Positions 1 to 8,223 of a stretch of 64,000 nt of DNA are shown piece by piece (positions within the stretch are counted from its first letter, which is position 1; every line of letters begins with the position of its first letter). Origin of the DNA: Hydrogenophaga sp. (GTDB lineage Bacteria; Pseudomonadota; Gammaproteobacteria; Burkholderiales; Burkholderiaceae_C); the NCBI GenBank assembly GCA_011391595.1, contig JAABQG010000007.1, positions 18,615-82,614 on the forward strand. Reading direction: 5' to 3'. Made by a program: the position numbers and the translations under genes. Under the pieces are notes generated by a model, which did no database searches, was not told where the DNA came from, and saw only the letters and a program-made list of their open reading frames with translations.

Positions 1-1081
1 TGAGATCACGCAGGGGCAAATTCCGGCGAACCAGGTCGTCGCCGCCGGCCCGCCTGTCGCCAGGCGCCGGATCGCTCGCGAAGAACTCGCGCAGATCGAT
101 CGAGTCAAGGCCCAGCTTGCCACTCAGGCGAGGACGGTCAGCGTCGAGGGCCAGCGCGAGGTGACCGGAAACGCCGGAAGTCCCCAACGCGCCCTGCAAG
201 TCGGTGAGCTCAACCAGGTCAGCCGTCGCGCGGCCGGCCCCGTCAAGTGTGAAGGCACCGCCGCGCGGCAGACTGATATCCAGTAGCCGCCCGACCTGCG
301 CGACGTCCTTGGCGCTGCCATTGAACTCGAACCGGGCTTCGCCTCGACCCGCATCGAACCCGCCGCGCGCCTGAAGGCGTGTTCCCAAAGATTCAAAGTC
401 GAGCGAGAACGGCCACGACGCGGAGGCCTCCCGAAGGAGCCCCAGCGGTCCGCCTTCAAGCGTGACGGCGTAGGCATGGTCCTTTTTGGCACGGCCCCGC
501 ACGGCCATCCGCGTCGGTTCGCCCGGCCGTGCACTCGCGGACACTTCGTCCAGTGCGAAGACATGGCGCCTAGTCGCGACCGCATCGTTGAAATTGATGG
601 CGATGCGGCGCAGCGTGATCTGTCCGACGTTGATCGCTACCCCGGGGGGCGCCGAACCTTCGCGTGGCGCCAGTGCCCAATTCGTGCGACCGTCGGCAGC
701 CCGCTCAAGCGACAGCCAGACATCTTCAGCCTCGATGTTGCTGATGCGCGGCTGCCCGCGCAGTGCTTCGAGAAGCCGGAACCGCGCACGCGTTTCACCG
801 AGTGAAAGAAACTCCCGCCCCGTGAACCCGGACGCGTTCAGGACGCGCGCACCTCCGATACGCAGCGCCACCTCGCGGCCCAGCGTCAGCTCGAAAGCAC
901 CCTCCAGAATGACCAGTCGTTCAAGCGCGACGGAAGCCCGCCGCGCGAAGGCGTCTCGCCAGGGTGAAGCGTCGAACGTCACACCGAACACCGCCGCCGC
1001 GACCAGAACGACCAATGCCGTTGCGAGCGGCAGACCGATCAACGCCGCGGCCGCGACCAGACGCCGACGCCGGCAGTTCAT
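1..1081 (-). CDS. AsmA family protein, N-terminal part (runs off the window)
   Basis: The minus strand reads open from an ATG at 1081 to the window edge, about 360 codons, with no stop. The protein starts with a basic stretch (MNCRRRR) and one hydrophobic segment (about residues 8-32), then a region of the AsmA type: a VFGVTFDASPWRD-like entry, 'ARVLNASGFTGREFLSLGETR', and repeated beta-rich segments such as 'LDGAGRATADLVELTDLQG'. AsmA-like proteins are inner-membrane-anchored periplasmic proteins related to bridge-like lipid transfer proteins and influence outer-membrane lipid composition. Family members are usually 600-1200 aa, so at least 40% is missing here. The plus-strand ORFs over this stretch are shadows of this GC-rich gene. 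The family call is from overall pattern, not from a catalytic motif. Confidence 0.75.
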   Translation of the reverse strand, partial: MNCRRRRLVAAAALIGLPLATALVVLVAAAVFGVTFDASPWRDAFARRASVALERLVILEGAFELTLGREVALRIGGARVLNASGFTGREFLSLGETRARFRLLEALRGQPRISNIEAEDVWLSLERAADGRTNWALAPREGSAPPGVAINVGQITLRRIAINFNDAVATRRHVFALDEVSASARPGEPTRMAVRGRAKKDHAYAVTLEGGPLGLLREASASWPFSLDFESLGTRLQARGGFDAGRGEARFEFNGSAKDVAQVGRLLDISLPRGGAFTLDGAGRATADLVELTDLQGALGTSGVSGHLALALDADRPRLSGKLGLDSIDLREFFASDPAPGDRRAGGDDLVRRNLPLRDL

Positions 1082-1453
1082 CGGAACCGGCAGGCCGCCG
1101 GCCCGGGCAAGGCGCGCTCAGAAAAGGACTGGCGTTTCAATCCGAAAATCCAAAAGGGGCACAAGCTTTCCTTGCTCTGAGGCTTCCGGTCGATGCCAGA
1201 GCCTCGGCTGGAGAACCCGGAAAATCTGTATTCTGCCCTTTCCGTCACGGTGGGCCGCAATGCGTTCGTAAAGATCAGGCATGCGATGCCTCGACGATAC
1301 GGCAGGACATCCCGCCGGAAAGCAGCCGCGCCAGCGCGATGGACTTGATTAGGAAAAGACACTGTGCCGACAATGGCGCGAAAGTAGGTCTCGCGCGAAG
1401 GCCCTGGGCGAATACCGCCGACACCTGTGAACCACGGCGTGCAAAATCCGGCC
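1082..1453. other. Intergenic gap between divergent genes
   Basis: About 370 bases separate the minus-strand AsmA gene from the plus-strand acyl-CoA synthetase. It presumably holds both promoters. I see no convincing -35/-10 pair, hairpin or conserved small ORF; the ORFs that cross it have no recognisable product. Confidence 0.5.
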
Positions 1454-3259
1454 ATGGAACCAAGTCACGACCGGATCGGTTTGCTGGATTTCGGCCGCGC
1501 CGCGCTGGGGCTGCTGCCCTCGGCCATGAGCTCGTTGTGGGCGACGCTGAAGGTCTACGCGCTGACGCCGGACAGCCATCAGTCGATCGGTTCGATCCTC
1601 GAGCACCAGGCAGAGAACATCCCCGACAAGGACTGCCTGCTGTTTGAAGGCCAGCGCTGGAACTACCGGGATTTCAATGCCTGGGCCAACCGCATTGCGC
1701 ATGTGCTGCAACAACAGGGCGTGCAACAGGGGGATACGGTGGGCCTGCTGTTCGAGAACTGTCCCGCTCTGCTGGCTTGCGTGGCGGCCATGGCCAAGCT
1801 CGGCGCGGTCGCCGGCATGTTCAATCCCAGGCAGCACGGCGCGGTGCTGAGGCACAGCATCGACATCATCAAGCCCCGGTTGGTGGTCATCGGCGACGGC
1901 TGCGCCTCAGCGCTTCACTCGGCGAGCCCGAAGCAGCCTGCCGGCGTGCCCTGGCTGTGGGCCGGGATGGGTGCGGTGCCCAGGGGGCTCGTCAGCCTGC
2001 CCGCCGCCTGCGCAGGCGCCCGCACGGAAAATCCGGCCTCCACCGCCAGCATCCCTGCGAGCGCTCCGTGCTATTTCATCTTTACCTCGGGCACCACGGG
2101 CCTGCCCAAGGCTTCGGTGATGACGCACCTGCGCTGGCTGCGCAGCGGCTACGGCATGGGACAGGCCGCGATGCGGCTGGGGGCCGACGACGTCTTCTAC
2201 TGCCCGCTGCCTTTCCATCACAACAACGCCCTGACGCTGTGCTGGAGCGCGGTGCTCACCAGCGGCGCAACGCTGGCCATGGCGCGCAAGTTCAGCGCCT
2301 CGGGCTTCTGGCGCGACATCCGCTCGACCCGCGCAACCGCCTTTGTCTACATCGGCGAGCTGTGCCGCTACCTGCTCGAACGGCCCGCAGACAAACACGA
2401 TCGCGATCACCAGGTGCGGGTGGTGATCGGCAATGGTCTGCGACCCGAGATCTGGGGCGAATTCCAGCAGCGCTTCGGCATCCCGCACATCTGCGAGTTC
2501 TATGGCTCCAGCGAAGGCAACCTGGTCTTCATCAACGCCTTCGGGCTACCGCGCACGGCCGGGTTCACGCCCATGCCCTACGCCATCGTCGCCTTCGACA
2601 CCGAGAACGAGCGCCCCCAACGCGATGCCCAGGGCTTCATGCACCGCGTGGCGGTCGGCGAGACCGGCCTGCTGATCACCGAGGTCAGCGCGGCCTATCC
2701 CTTTGACGGCTACACCGATGCCCAGGCCACCGAGGCCAAGCTGCTGCATGACGTGTTCCGAAAGGGCGACGTCTGGATCAACAGCGGGGACCTGGTGCGC
2801 TCCCAGGGCCTGCGGCACATTGCCTTCGTCGACCGGGTCGGCGACACATTCCGCTGGAAGGGCGAGAACGTCGCCACCACCGAGGTCGAGCGCGCCATCG
2901 GCGCCGTGCATGGCGTTGCTCAGGCCAGCGTCTATGGTGTCGCGGTGGCGCACGCGGACGGCCGCGCCGGCATGGCGGCCATCGTGATGCAGCACGGCAG
3001 TGCCTTCGACGGCCGGTCCATGGCGCAGCAGCTTGGCCAGGCCCTGCCCGCCTACGCCATGCCGCTCTTCGTGCGCATCTTGAAGACGCAGGAAACCACC
3101 GGCACGTTCAAGCTCCGCAAGGTCGAGCTGAAGCAGCAGGGCTTCGACCCGGCCGGCATCAGCGAGCCGCTCTTCGTCTTGCTTGACCGGAGCAAAGGCT
3201 ACGAAGCTTTGACGGCTGGAATCCACCGCCGGATTCTGGCTGGCAAGGTGAAGCTCTGA
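1454..3259 (+). CDS. Long-chain/very-long-chain acyl-CoA synthetase (FATP/FadD6-like)
   Basis: AMP-forming ligase that activates fatty acids to acyl-CoA. The P-loop-like motif YFIFTSGTTGLPKAS lies at about residue 207. The later core motif FYGSSEGN, the adenylate motif around 'GDVWINSGDL' and the hinge/C-terminal motif 'VDRVGDTFRWKGENVATTEVE' are all in order. The GENVAT form and 'SGTTGLPKA' fit the fatty-acid-transporter (FATP) branch rather than classical FadD. From ATG 1454 it has 601 aa, usual for the family. An in-frame GTG at 1427 would add 9 residues; neither start has a clear ribosome binding site. The downstream SDR gene is 56 bp away on the same strand and may act on the acyl product (inference). 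The exact substrate chain length cannot be read from sequence. Confidence 0.88.
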   Translation: MEPSHDRIGLLDFGRAALGLLPSAMSSLWATLKVYALTPDSHQSIGSILEHQAENIPDKDCLLFEGQRWNYRDFNAWANRIAHVLQQQGVQQGDTVGLLFENCPALLACVAAMAKLGAVAGMFNPRQHGAVLRHSIDIIKPRLVVIGDGCASALHSASPKQPAGVPWLWAGMGAVPRGLVSLPAACAGARTENPASTASIPASAPCYFIFTSGTTGLPKASVMTHLRWLRSGYGMGQAAMRLGADDVFYCPLPFHHNNALTLCWSAVLTSGATLAMARKFSASGFWRDIRSTRATAFVYIGELCRYLLERPADKHDRDHQVRVVIGNGLRPEIWGEFQQRFGIPHICEFYGSSEGNLVFINAFGLPRTAGFTPMPYAIVAFDTENERPQRDAQGFMHRVAVGETGLLITEVSAAYPFDGYTDAQATEAKLLHDVFRKGDVWINSGDLVRSQGLRHIAFVDRVGDTFRWKGENVATTEVERAIGAVHGVAQASVYGVAVAHADGRAGMAAIVMQHGSAFDGRSMAQQLGQALPAYAMPLFVRILKTQETTGTFKLRKVELKQQGFDPAGISEPLFVLLDRSKGYEALTAGIHRRILAGKVKL

Positions 3260-3315
3260 CCCGCGCGGGGCAAAGCCTTTACGATCCATCCCCTGTCTGA
3301 AGTTCAAGGAACCCC

Positions 3316-4464
3316 ATGGTCACGACAATCAAAGCAAAGGTCGAACCGGCCCCGACCAAGCGCAGCAGGGCAAGCGCCAAAGCGCCGGTGAAGCCGGTGC
3401 GCAAGCCTGCGGCGGCAAGTGCCACAAGCGCCCCGCCAAAGCGAGCCAGACCGGCCGCCGTCAGGACTGTGAAACAGGTCACCCGACTGATGCAGGACAG
3501 CCCGGTGGGCAAGGCCGGCGCCGCGGCCCAGGCGATGGTTCGTGCCGGCAAGTCCAGTCGCCTGAGCCAGGAAGTGCGCAACAAGGTGGTGGTGGTGACG
3601 GGTGCCAGCTCCGGGATCGGTGAAGACTGCGCCCTCAAGCTTGCCGCCGCGGGCGCGGTGGTCGTCCTGGCGGCGCGCACGCCCCAGAAGCTGGCGGAGA
3701 CGGTGACGAAAATCGAGCAGCAGGGCGGGCGCGCCTTTGCCTATGCCTGCGACATCTCCGACCTGGCGGACTGCGACCGGTTCTGCAAGACCGTGCTGGA
3801 CAAGCATGGGCATGTGGACATCCTGATCAACAACGCGGGGCGCTCGATCCGGCGCTCGGTGAAGCATTCGTTTGACCGTTTTCATGACTTCGAGCGCACC
3901 ATGCAGCTCAATTTCTTTGGTGCCTTGCGCCTGATCTTCGGCTTTGCGCCGACCATGCTGGCGCGCAAGCAGGGCCACATCATCAACATCTCCTCGATCG
4001 GTGTGCTGGCCAGCCCGCCGCGCTTTTCGGCCTATGTGGCGTCCAAGGCGGCGCTAGATGCTTTCTCCTGGTGTGCCGCCTCCGAATTTGCCGACAGCAA
4101 CGTGCGCTTCACCACCATCAACATGCCGCTGGTGCGCACGCCGATGATCGCGCCCACCAGGCTCTACGACGCCTTCCCGGCACTATCGCCGGACGCGGCG
4201 GCGGAACTGGTGATGAAAGCCGTGATCGAGAAACCCAAGCGCGTGGCCACCGGCCTGGGCCTGGTGGGCGCGCTGGCGCAGGCGCTGACGCCGGGCATCA
4301 GCGAGTTCGTACTGAACCAGGCCTTTCGCCTGTTCCCCGACTCGCTGGCCGCGCAGGGCAAGAACGGTGAAACCGGCGAAACCGCTGCGCAGGACCTGGC
4401 CGGCAATCCGGTGGCGCTGGCGCGCAAGCTGTTCTCGCAGGTGTTCAGCGGCGTGCACTGGTAG
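3316..4464 (+). CDS. SDR-family oxidoreductase with a Lys/Ala/Pro-rich N-terminal tail
   Basis: A classical short-chain dehydrogenase/reductase of 382 aa. The nucleotide-binding motif TGASSGIG sits at about residues 95-102, followed by NNAG, a catalytic Ser (NISSIG) and YVASK carrying the Tyr/Lys pair. The enzyme should use NAD(P)(H) on a hydroxyl or carbonyl substrate. The first ~85 residues are unusual: a low-complexity, strongly basic stretch rich in Lys, Ala, Pro and Arg (for example KRSRASAKAPVKPVRKP) resembling histone-H1-like C-terminal tails. The C-terminal ~80 residues after the Rossmann core are also longer than in typical 250-aa SDRs and resemble the SDR halves of fatty acyl-CoA reductases (inference). 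It follows the acyl-CoA synthetase by 56 bp, so acyl-lipid metabolism is a plausible role. Confidence 0.82.
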   Translation: MVTTIKAKVEPAPTKRSRASAKAPVKPVRKPAAASATSAPPKRARPAAVRTVKQVTRLMQDSPVGKAGAAAQAMVRAGKSSRLSQEVRNKVVVVTGASSGIGEDCALKLAAAGAVVVLAARTPQKLAETVTKIEQQGGRAFAYACDISDLADCDRFCKTVLDKHGHVDILINNAGRSIRRSVKHSFDRFHDFERTMQLNFFGALRLIFGFAPTMLARKQGHIINISSIGVLASPPRFSAYVASKAALDAFSWCAASEFADSNVRFTTINMPLVRTPMIAPTRLYDAFPALSPDAAAELVMKAVIEKPKRVATGLGLVGALAQALTPGISEFVLNQAFRLFPDSLAAQGKNGETGETAAQDLAGNPVALARKLFSQVFSGVHW

Positions 4465-4769
4465 CCGATCGTCGGGTTCCGTAGGCAAAAATCGCCCCGA
4501 ACGCCCCCCGTGGCAGCCCAAGGACCGGCGGAAAGCACAATTTCAGAACCAGATTGGCACTTTCCCATCGTCAGACGGTCTTGGGCAGCTATCTATTTTG
4601 AAGTAATTGTGCTTCGAATACTTGACCCTTGATGCGCCCAGACGAGACCTCTGCGCTGGTTGCCTGTTGAACTCCGTTACATCTGAGATGCCTGCTGCGT
4701 CACCTTCCCGTTGAATCGCGCATTATAAACCCGCAGGCCATCAGTCAGGCTTGTCAATCGGAGTATCCA
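4465..4769. other. Intergenic gap with dispersed repeat copy
   Basis: 305 bases between the SDR and the glycine-zipper gene. It contains one copy of the dispersed repeat (4551-4604). The rest is AT-richer than the flanking genes, including around 4620-4740, and probably holds the promoter of the next gene. I see no other gene. Confidence 0.5.
4551..4604 (+). repeat. Dispersed ~50-bp intergenic repeat, copy 1
   Basis: Best-conserved copy of a repeat family found seven times in this window. Its core reads TTTCCCATCGTCAGACGGTC followed by an AGCTAT box and TTTTGAAG. The copies share the order CCCA-TCGTCNNATGGTC-N4-CAGCTAT-N3-TTTTGAAG. The central CCAT...ATGG can form a short stem in several copies. 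It lies 87 bp after the SDR stop. Confidence 0.7.
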
Positions 4770-5339
4770 ATGGAAATGAATCAAACCTCGAACCGCATCC
4801 ACCCCTTGATGGCGGGCGCAGCCGTATCTGTCATCCTCGTGAGCCTGGCGGGCATCGCCGCCATCACTGGCGTTTTGCCGAATTCCCATACCACCGCGGC
4901 GCCAACCACAGAAGCGCAAACGGCGCAGGTGACCGCACAGGTTCCCGCTGCCGCACCGATAGCTGCGCCCGCGCAGCCCGTCGTGAATCCAGTTGCGGCG
5001 GCTCCGGCCGTCCGCGATGAACGCGCAACGCACAAAACTGCCGTGCAGCGGCCTCCGGTCCAGCACGCTCAGGCCCAGTCTGGCCAGCAAGTTTCCCAGG
5101 CACCTGCGTACCAGCAGCCAGCACCAGAAGACCAGCCATCAGCGCGCGTCTACGAACAGTCAGCGCCCGCACCCGCACCTGTTGCGCAAAACAGTCCGAT
5201 TGGCATCGGCGTAGGCGCGGTGGTAGGGGGATTGCTGGGCAATCAGGTCGGTGGCGGCAAGGGCAAGACCCTGGCGACCATCGCCGGGGCGGTGGGTGGT
5301 GGCTATCTTGGCAATGAAATTGCCAAGCGAACTCCATAG
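4770..5339 (+). CDS. Glycine-zipper 2TM domain protein
   Basis: 189 aa. There is one membrane segment near the N-terminus (about residues 14-35: AGAAVSVILVSLAGIAAITG). A long Ala/Pro/Gln-rich linker (about 40-135) follows. The C-terminal glycine-zipper domain (about 140-185) has 'IGVGAVVGGLLGNQVGGGKG' and 'IAGAVGGGYLGNEIAKR'. The domain is that of SlyB/17-kDa-antigen-like envelope proteins, in which small-residue (GxxxG) helices pack in a membrane. The linker suggests it spans part of the periplasm, anchored in the inner membrane. It has its own upstream region and no operon partner; a hairpin at 5429-5450 probably ends the transcript. Confidence 0.8.
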   Translation: MEMNQTSNRIHPLMAGAAVSVILVSLAGIAAITGVLPNSHTTAAPTTEAQTAQVTAQVPAAAPIAAPAQPVVNPVAAAPAVRDERATHKTAVQRPPVQHAQAQSGQQVSQAPAYQQPAPEDQPSARVYEQSAPAPAPVAQNSPIGIGVGAVVGGLLGNQVGGGKGKTLATIAGAVGGGYLGNEIAKRTP

Positions 5340-5428
5340 GTCCTGGGTCCAGTTGTCAGGCAGCCTGGCCCGCTGGCAAAAGGTGGCGACCCACAGGCCA
5401 CGTCCGGTCCGATGCGCCAGTAATGAGA

Positions 5429-5450
5429 AACCCGGCTCTCTGGCCGGGTT
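5429..5450 (+). terminator. Hairpin, likely terminator of the glycine-zipper gene
   Basis: AACCCGGC pairs with GCCGGGTT around a 6-nt loop, about 90 bp after the stop at 5339. There is no long T run after it, so intrinsic termination would be weak. It also sits about 150 bp past the 3' end of the convergent gene ending at 5601. Confidence 0.45.
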
Positions 5451-5600
5451 AGTCCCTGAATGCAGGGCACGCATTGCGTGAGGCAATCGCCCAAGCCAAA
5501 TATGCGCTTTCTTCAGACGGACGACTTGTGCCAGATCAAAGAACAGCCAGACTGCGGCGATGGCACCAGATTCAGAGACCGCCTCTCGTTGCCCGAATTG

Positions 5601-6023
5601 TCACTGGTTCCCCTTGCCGTGGCCTTTGCCATGACCTTTGCCGTTATCTTTGCCGTTACCGTTGCCGTTGCCACGGTAACCATTGTCCTGATGGCCGCGA
5701 CGCTCTTCGTACCGCTCTCGCACCCAGTCTTCCTGTACAAAATAGACCGGCTGACCACAGGCGTTGTAGCGTCCGCAATTCTTCGCCCAGTGCTTCTGGT
5801 GCCCCGGCGGCACATAAAGATACACTGGCCGCTGATAGACCGCCACGGGGGACTGGACGATGACGACCGGCTGCGGATAGACGACGCGGGGCTGCGGGAA
5901 GTTGCCAATATCGATGCGGCCGTAGACCCCCGGCTGGTTGATGCCGACGGACACACCCACGCTGGTTTGTGCAAAAGCAGGCGCCAAGGCGAGAGCACCC
6001 AGCAGAAGTACGATTTTTTTCAT
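5601..6023 (-). CDS. Small secreted protein with Gly/Asn/Lys/His-rich tail, function unknown
   Basis: 140 aa from ATG 6023, chosen because GGAG stands 7 nt upstream and it starts a clear signal peptide (MKKIVLLLGALALAPAFA, cleavage about residue 18). The mature part begins VGVSVGINQPGVYGRIDIGNFPQP, then Val/Pro/Tyr-rich segments and two Cys in 'NCGRYNACGQPVYF'. That pair could form a disulfide. The last 30 residues are a low-complexity run of Gly-Asn and Gly-Lys-Gly-His units. The pattern is of a periplasmic or exported protein. I cannot assign a function; the His/Lys-rich tail could bind metal or polyanions (guess). A longer reading from 6128 would bury the signal peptide, so I rejected it. 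Confidence 0.7.
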   Translation of the reverse strand: MKKIVLLLGALALAPAFAQTSVGVSVGINQPGVYGRIDIGNFPQPRVVYPQPVVIVQSPVAVYQRPVYLYVPPGHQKHWAKNCGRYNACGQPVYFVQEDWVRERYEERRGHQDNGYRGNGNGNGKDNGKGHGKGHGKGNQ

Positions 6024-6499
6024 CAGGGTTCTCCAAAAATAGTGACTGAATCCAACACCGGAAGCCAAACGGCAGGCATCCCCGGCGGGCATCACGAGCG
6101 CCGCGACCGACGCTTCGAAAAGTTGCATGTTGCGCTTTCAACGCGCGAATCGTCTGTTGGCTGACACACACATGGTGCGACTTCCACTGTAACGGCTGTC
6201 ACAAATGGTGTGCTGTCAGTCTTACGGAAACGGCGAGGGTGCGCTGGAGCTGCGGTGACTCCGCCCGCAGCCTGAGAACACATTTCATGAAGAGAAGAGC
6301 CATCAACCCAGCTTCGAATGGTCTTAGTAGGCTATTTATTTTGCATTGTCCGCAAGGCTTGAATCGTCGTCGCCCGCAAGAATGCAGCCTTGCCGTTGGC
6401 CCCATCAAAAACTACACTCCACCGGACAGACGGCTAGTCCGCTTCCATCGGCCATGATGGACGCCAGCCATCCGATCCCGACGCCCTCAGGGTCGCCGC
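6024..6499. other. Intergenic gap, divergent promoters and a repeat copy
   Basis: 476 bases between divergent genes (secreted protein on -, ccmG on +). It contains a degenerate copy of the dispersed repeat (6301-6343). No protein-like ORF with family resemblance is seen. Promoters for both sides should lie here but I cannot place them. Confidence 0.5.
6301..6343 (+). repeat. Dispersed intergenic repeat, copy 2 (degenerate)
   Basis: Matches the repeat core as CCCAGCTTCGAATGGTCTTA, then a GGCTAT box and TTATTTTG. The 5' part (GGCACTTT in copy 1) is diverged. Confidence 0.55.
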
Positions 6500-7027
6500 A
6501 TGAACAAATTCACCCTTCCCCTTGTCGCTTTCACCGCACTGGTTGCGGTGCTCGCGGTCGGCCTGACCCTCAACCCGCGCGCGGTCCCCTCCCCGCTCAT
6601 CGGCAAGCCGGCGCCGGATTTCAAGGTCGCGCGACTCGATGATCCGAACCTGGAATTTTCACCCGGGGACATGGCTGGCAAGGTCTGGCTGCTCAACGTC
6701 TGGGCCTCATGGTGCGTTGCCTGCCGCGAGGAACATCCGGTTCTGGTCGCCTATGCCAAGAACGAATCGGCCGTGCCCATCATCGGACTGAATTACAAGG
6801 ACAAGCGCGACGATGGCCTGCTCTGGCTGGCGCGTTATGGCAATCCCTACCAGTTGTCCGCCTTCGACGCTGATGGCCGCGTTGGCATCGACTACGGCGT
6901 CTATGGTGTCCCCGAGACCTACCTGATCGACAAGGCCGGCAGGATCCGCTTCAAGCAGACCGGCCCCATCACGGCCGCCGCGCTGGAGAAGAACATCCTG
7001 CCGCTCATCAAGGAGCTGAACCGATGA
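6500..7027 (+). CDS. ccmG: CcmG/DsbE-type thiol:disulfide oxidoreductase
   Basis: 175 aa. An N-terminal membrane anchor (residues 4-25) is followed by a periplasmic thioredoxin fold. The redox motif WCVAC is in 'LLNVWASWCVACREEHP'. The CcmG/DsbE-specific acidic region 'IIGLNYKDKRDD' and the cis-proline segment 'YGVYGVPETYLID' follow. The protein keeps apocytochrome CXXCH thiols reduced for heme ligation. It overlaps ccmH by the ATGA of its stop and the next start, so the two are translationally coupled. Unlike typical System I loci, no ccmABCDE genes are nearby; ccmF and ccmI are on the opposite strand. Confidence 0.92.
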   Translation: MNKFTLPLVAFTALVAVLAVGLTLNPRAVPSPLIGKPAPDFKVARLDDPNLEFSPGDMAGKVWLLNVWASWCVACREEHPVLVAYAKNESAVPIIGLNYKDKRDDGLLWLARYGNPYQLSAFDADGRVGIDYGVYGVPETYLIDKAGRIRFKQTGPITAAALEKNILPLIKELNR

Positions 7028-7467
7028 AATGGCTGCTTGCCGCCTTGACCGCGCTTTGCTTCATCCAGCCGGCGCTGCCCAGCCCAGCCGCGCCGCTGGC
7101 TGAAGACCCCGTGATCGAGCAACGCTTCAACCACATCGCCGAGGAACTGCGCTGCCTGGTCTGCCAGAACGAATCGCTCGCCGGTTCGCGCGCCGAGCTC
7201 GCGATGGATCTCAAGCGCGAAGTGCGCGACCTGATCAAGGCAGGCAAGACCGATGCGCAGGTCAAGGAGTTCCTGGTCACCCGCTATGGCGACTTCGTCC
7301 TGTACCGTCCCCCCTTAAAGCCCACCACCTATTTGCTGTGGGCGGGGCCTTTTGCGTTGCAACTCGTCGGTATCGCACTGCTCGTCCGCTATCTGCGCCG
7401 ACGCAACAGGAAAGACGGTAGAAAAGCGCTCAGCGAAGCGGAAAAGGAGCGCGTCGACGCGCTTTAG
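7024..7467 (+). CDS. ccmH: CcmH/NrfF-type cytochrome c biogenesis protein
   Basis: 147 aa with a signal peptide (about residues 1-19) and the hallmark redox motif LRCLVCQN at about residue 38. A three-helix periplasmic domain follows, then one C-terminal membrane helix (about 101-122) and a basic tail. It is the short CcmH form (NrfF or CcmH N-terminal domain only); the TPR half is the separate ccmI gene on the other strand. It works with CcmG and CcmF at heme attachment. Because a CXXCK-containing octaheme cytochrome lies 4 kb away, it may be the functional equivalent of NrfF (inference). Confidence 0.9.
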   Translation: MKWLLAALTALCFIQPALPSPAAPLAEDPVIEQRFNHIAEELRCLVCQNESLAGSRAELAMDLKREVRDLIKAGKTDAQVKEFLVTRYGDFVLYRPPLKPTTYLLWAGPFALQLVGIALLVRYLRRRNRKDGRKALSEAEKERVDAL

Positions 7468-7619
7468 CGTGCACCTCGGCGCGGCATCACCGACTCAATC
7501 AAGACAAGGCCTCCGCAGGACACGCCGACGCTGAATCCGGCCTAGCCTGGCAGCCTCAATTGGCGCACAATTCACAATTTGGCAGGCCCCAAAGTGTTCT
7601 TTTCACCCCCGTTTTTTCG

Positions 7620-8213
7620 ATGCCTGGTTTGCGCGTCCTGACCCCTTTTCTGTTGTCGCTGGCGTTGCTGCTGCCCGCATCCCTTCGTGCCGCCGATGCC
7701 CAGGAAATGGTCAAGACGGTCTGCGCCGCCTGCCATGGTGTCGATGGCAACAGCACCGACCCCGTCAATCCGAAGCTCGCCGGCATGGACCAGGAATACC
7801 TGATGCGCCAGCTCAAAGCTTTTGCGGCGGGCACGCGCCGCGATGACGCCATGTCGGGCATCATTGCCACGGTCGATACCAGTGATTTCGCCAAACTGGC
7901 CGCCTACTACGGTCCCCAGAAACCGGCGCCGGGCAAGGTGCTGGATGCGCAACTGGCCACCAAGGGTCGAACACTTTATGAAGACGGCAACACCGACAGC
8001 GGCGTGCCGGCCTGCGCTGGGTGCCATCAATCCGATGGCAAGGGGAATGCGCGATTTCCCCGTCTGGCAGGACAGCATCAGGCTTACACGCTGAAACAGC
8101 TGGCCGACTACAAGAGCGGGCGCCGCGCCACCGACCCGCTGATGACCACCGTCGGCAAACGCCTGACGACAGATGAAAGCAAGGCGCTGGCCGAATATAT
8201 CGCCGGGCTTTAA
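7620..8213 (+). CDS. Diheme cytochrome c (c4-like)
   Basis: 197 aa from ATG 7620. This start begins a proper signal peptide (MPGLRVLTPFLLSLALLLPASLRAADA); the longer reading from 7560 adds a polar leader and is less likely. Two heme sites are visible, CAACH at residues 35-39 and CAGCH at 132-136, each heading a ~90-residue c-type domain with the repeated PKLAG/PRLAGQ and 'KQLADYKSGRR' elements of the cytochrome c4 family. It is periplasmic and shuttles electrons between quinol-linked donors and terminal reductases. It lies just before a second diheme cytochrome with an 11-bp gap, so both are probably one transcript with ccmGH upstream. Confidence 0.87.
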   Translation: MPGLRVLTPFLLSLALLLPASLRAADAQEMVKTVCAACHGVDGNSTDPVNPKLAGMDQEYLMRQLKAFAAGTRRDDAMSGIIATVDTSDFAKLAAYYGPQKPAPGKVLDAQLATKGRTLYEDGNTDSGVPACAGCHQSDGKGNARFPRLAGQHQAYTLKQLADYKSGRRATDPLMTTVGKRLTTDESKALAEYIAGL

Positions 8214-8223
8214 GAGGAAAAAC

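Noticed and set aside
486..1271. Plus-strand ORFs over the first kilobase
   Set aside because: They are frame shadows; the minus strand reads open as an AsmA-like protein with a normal N-terminus.
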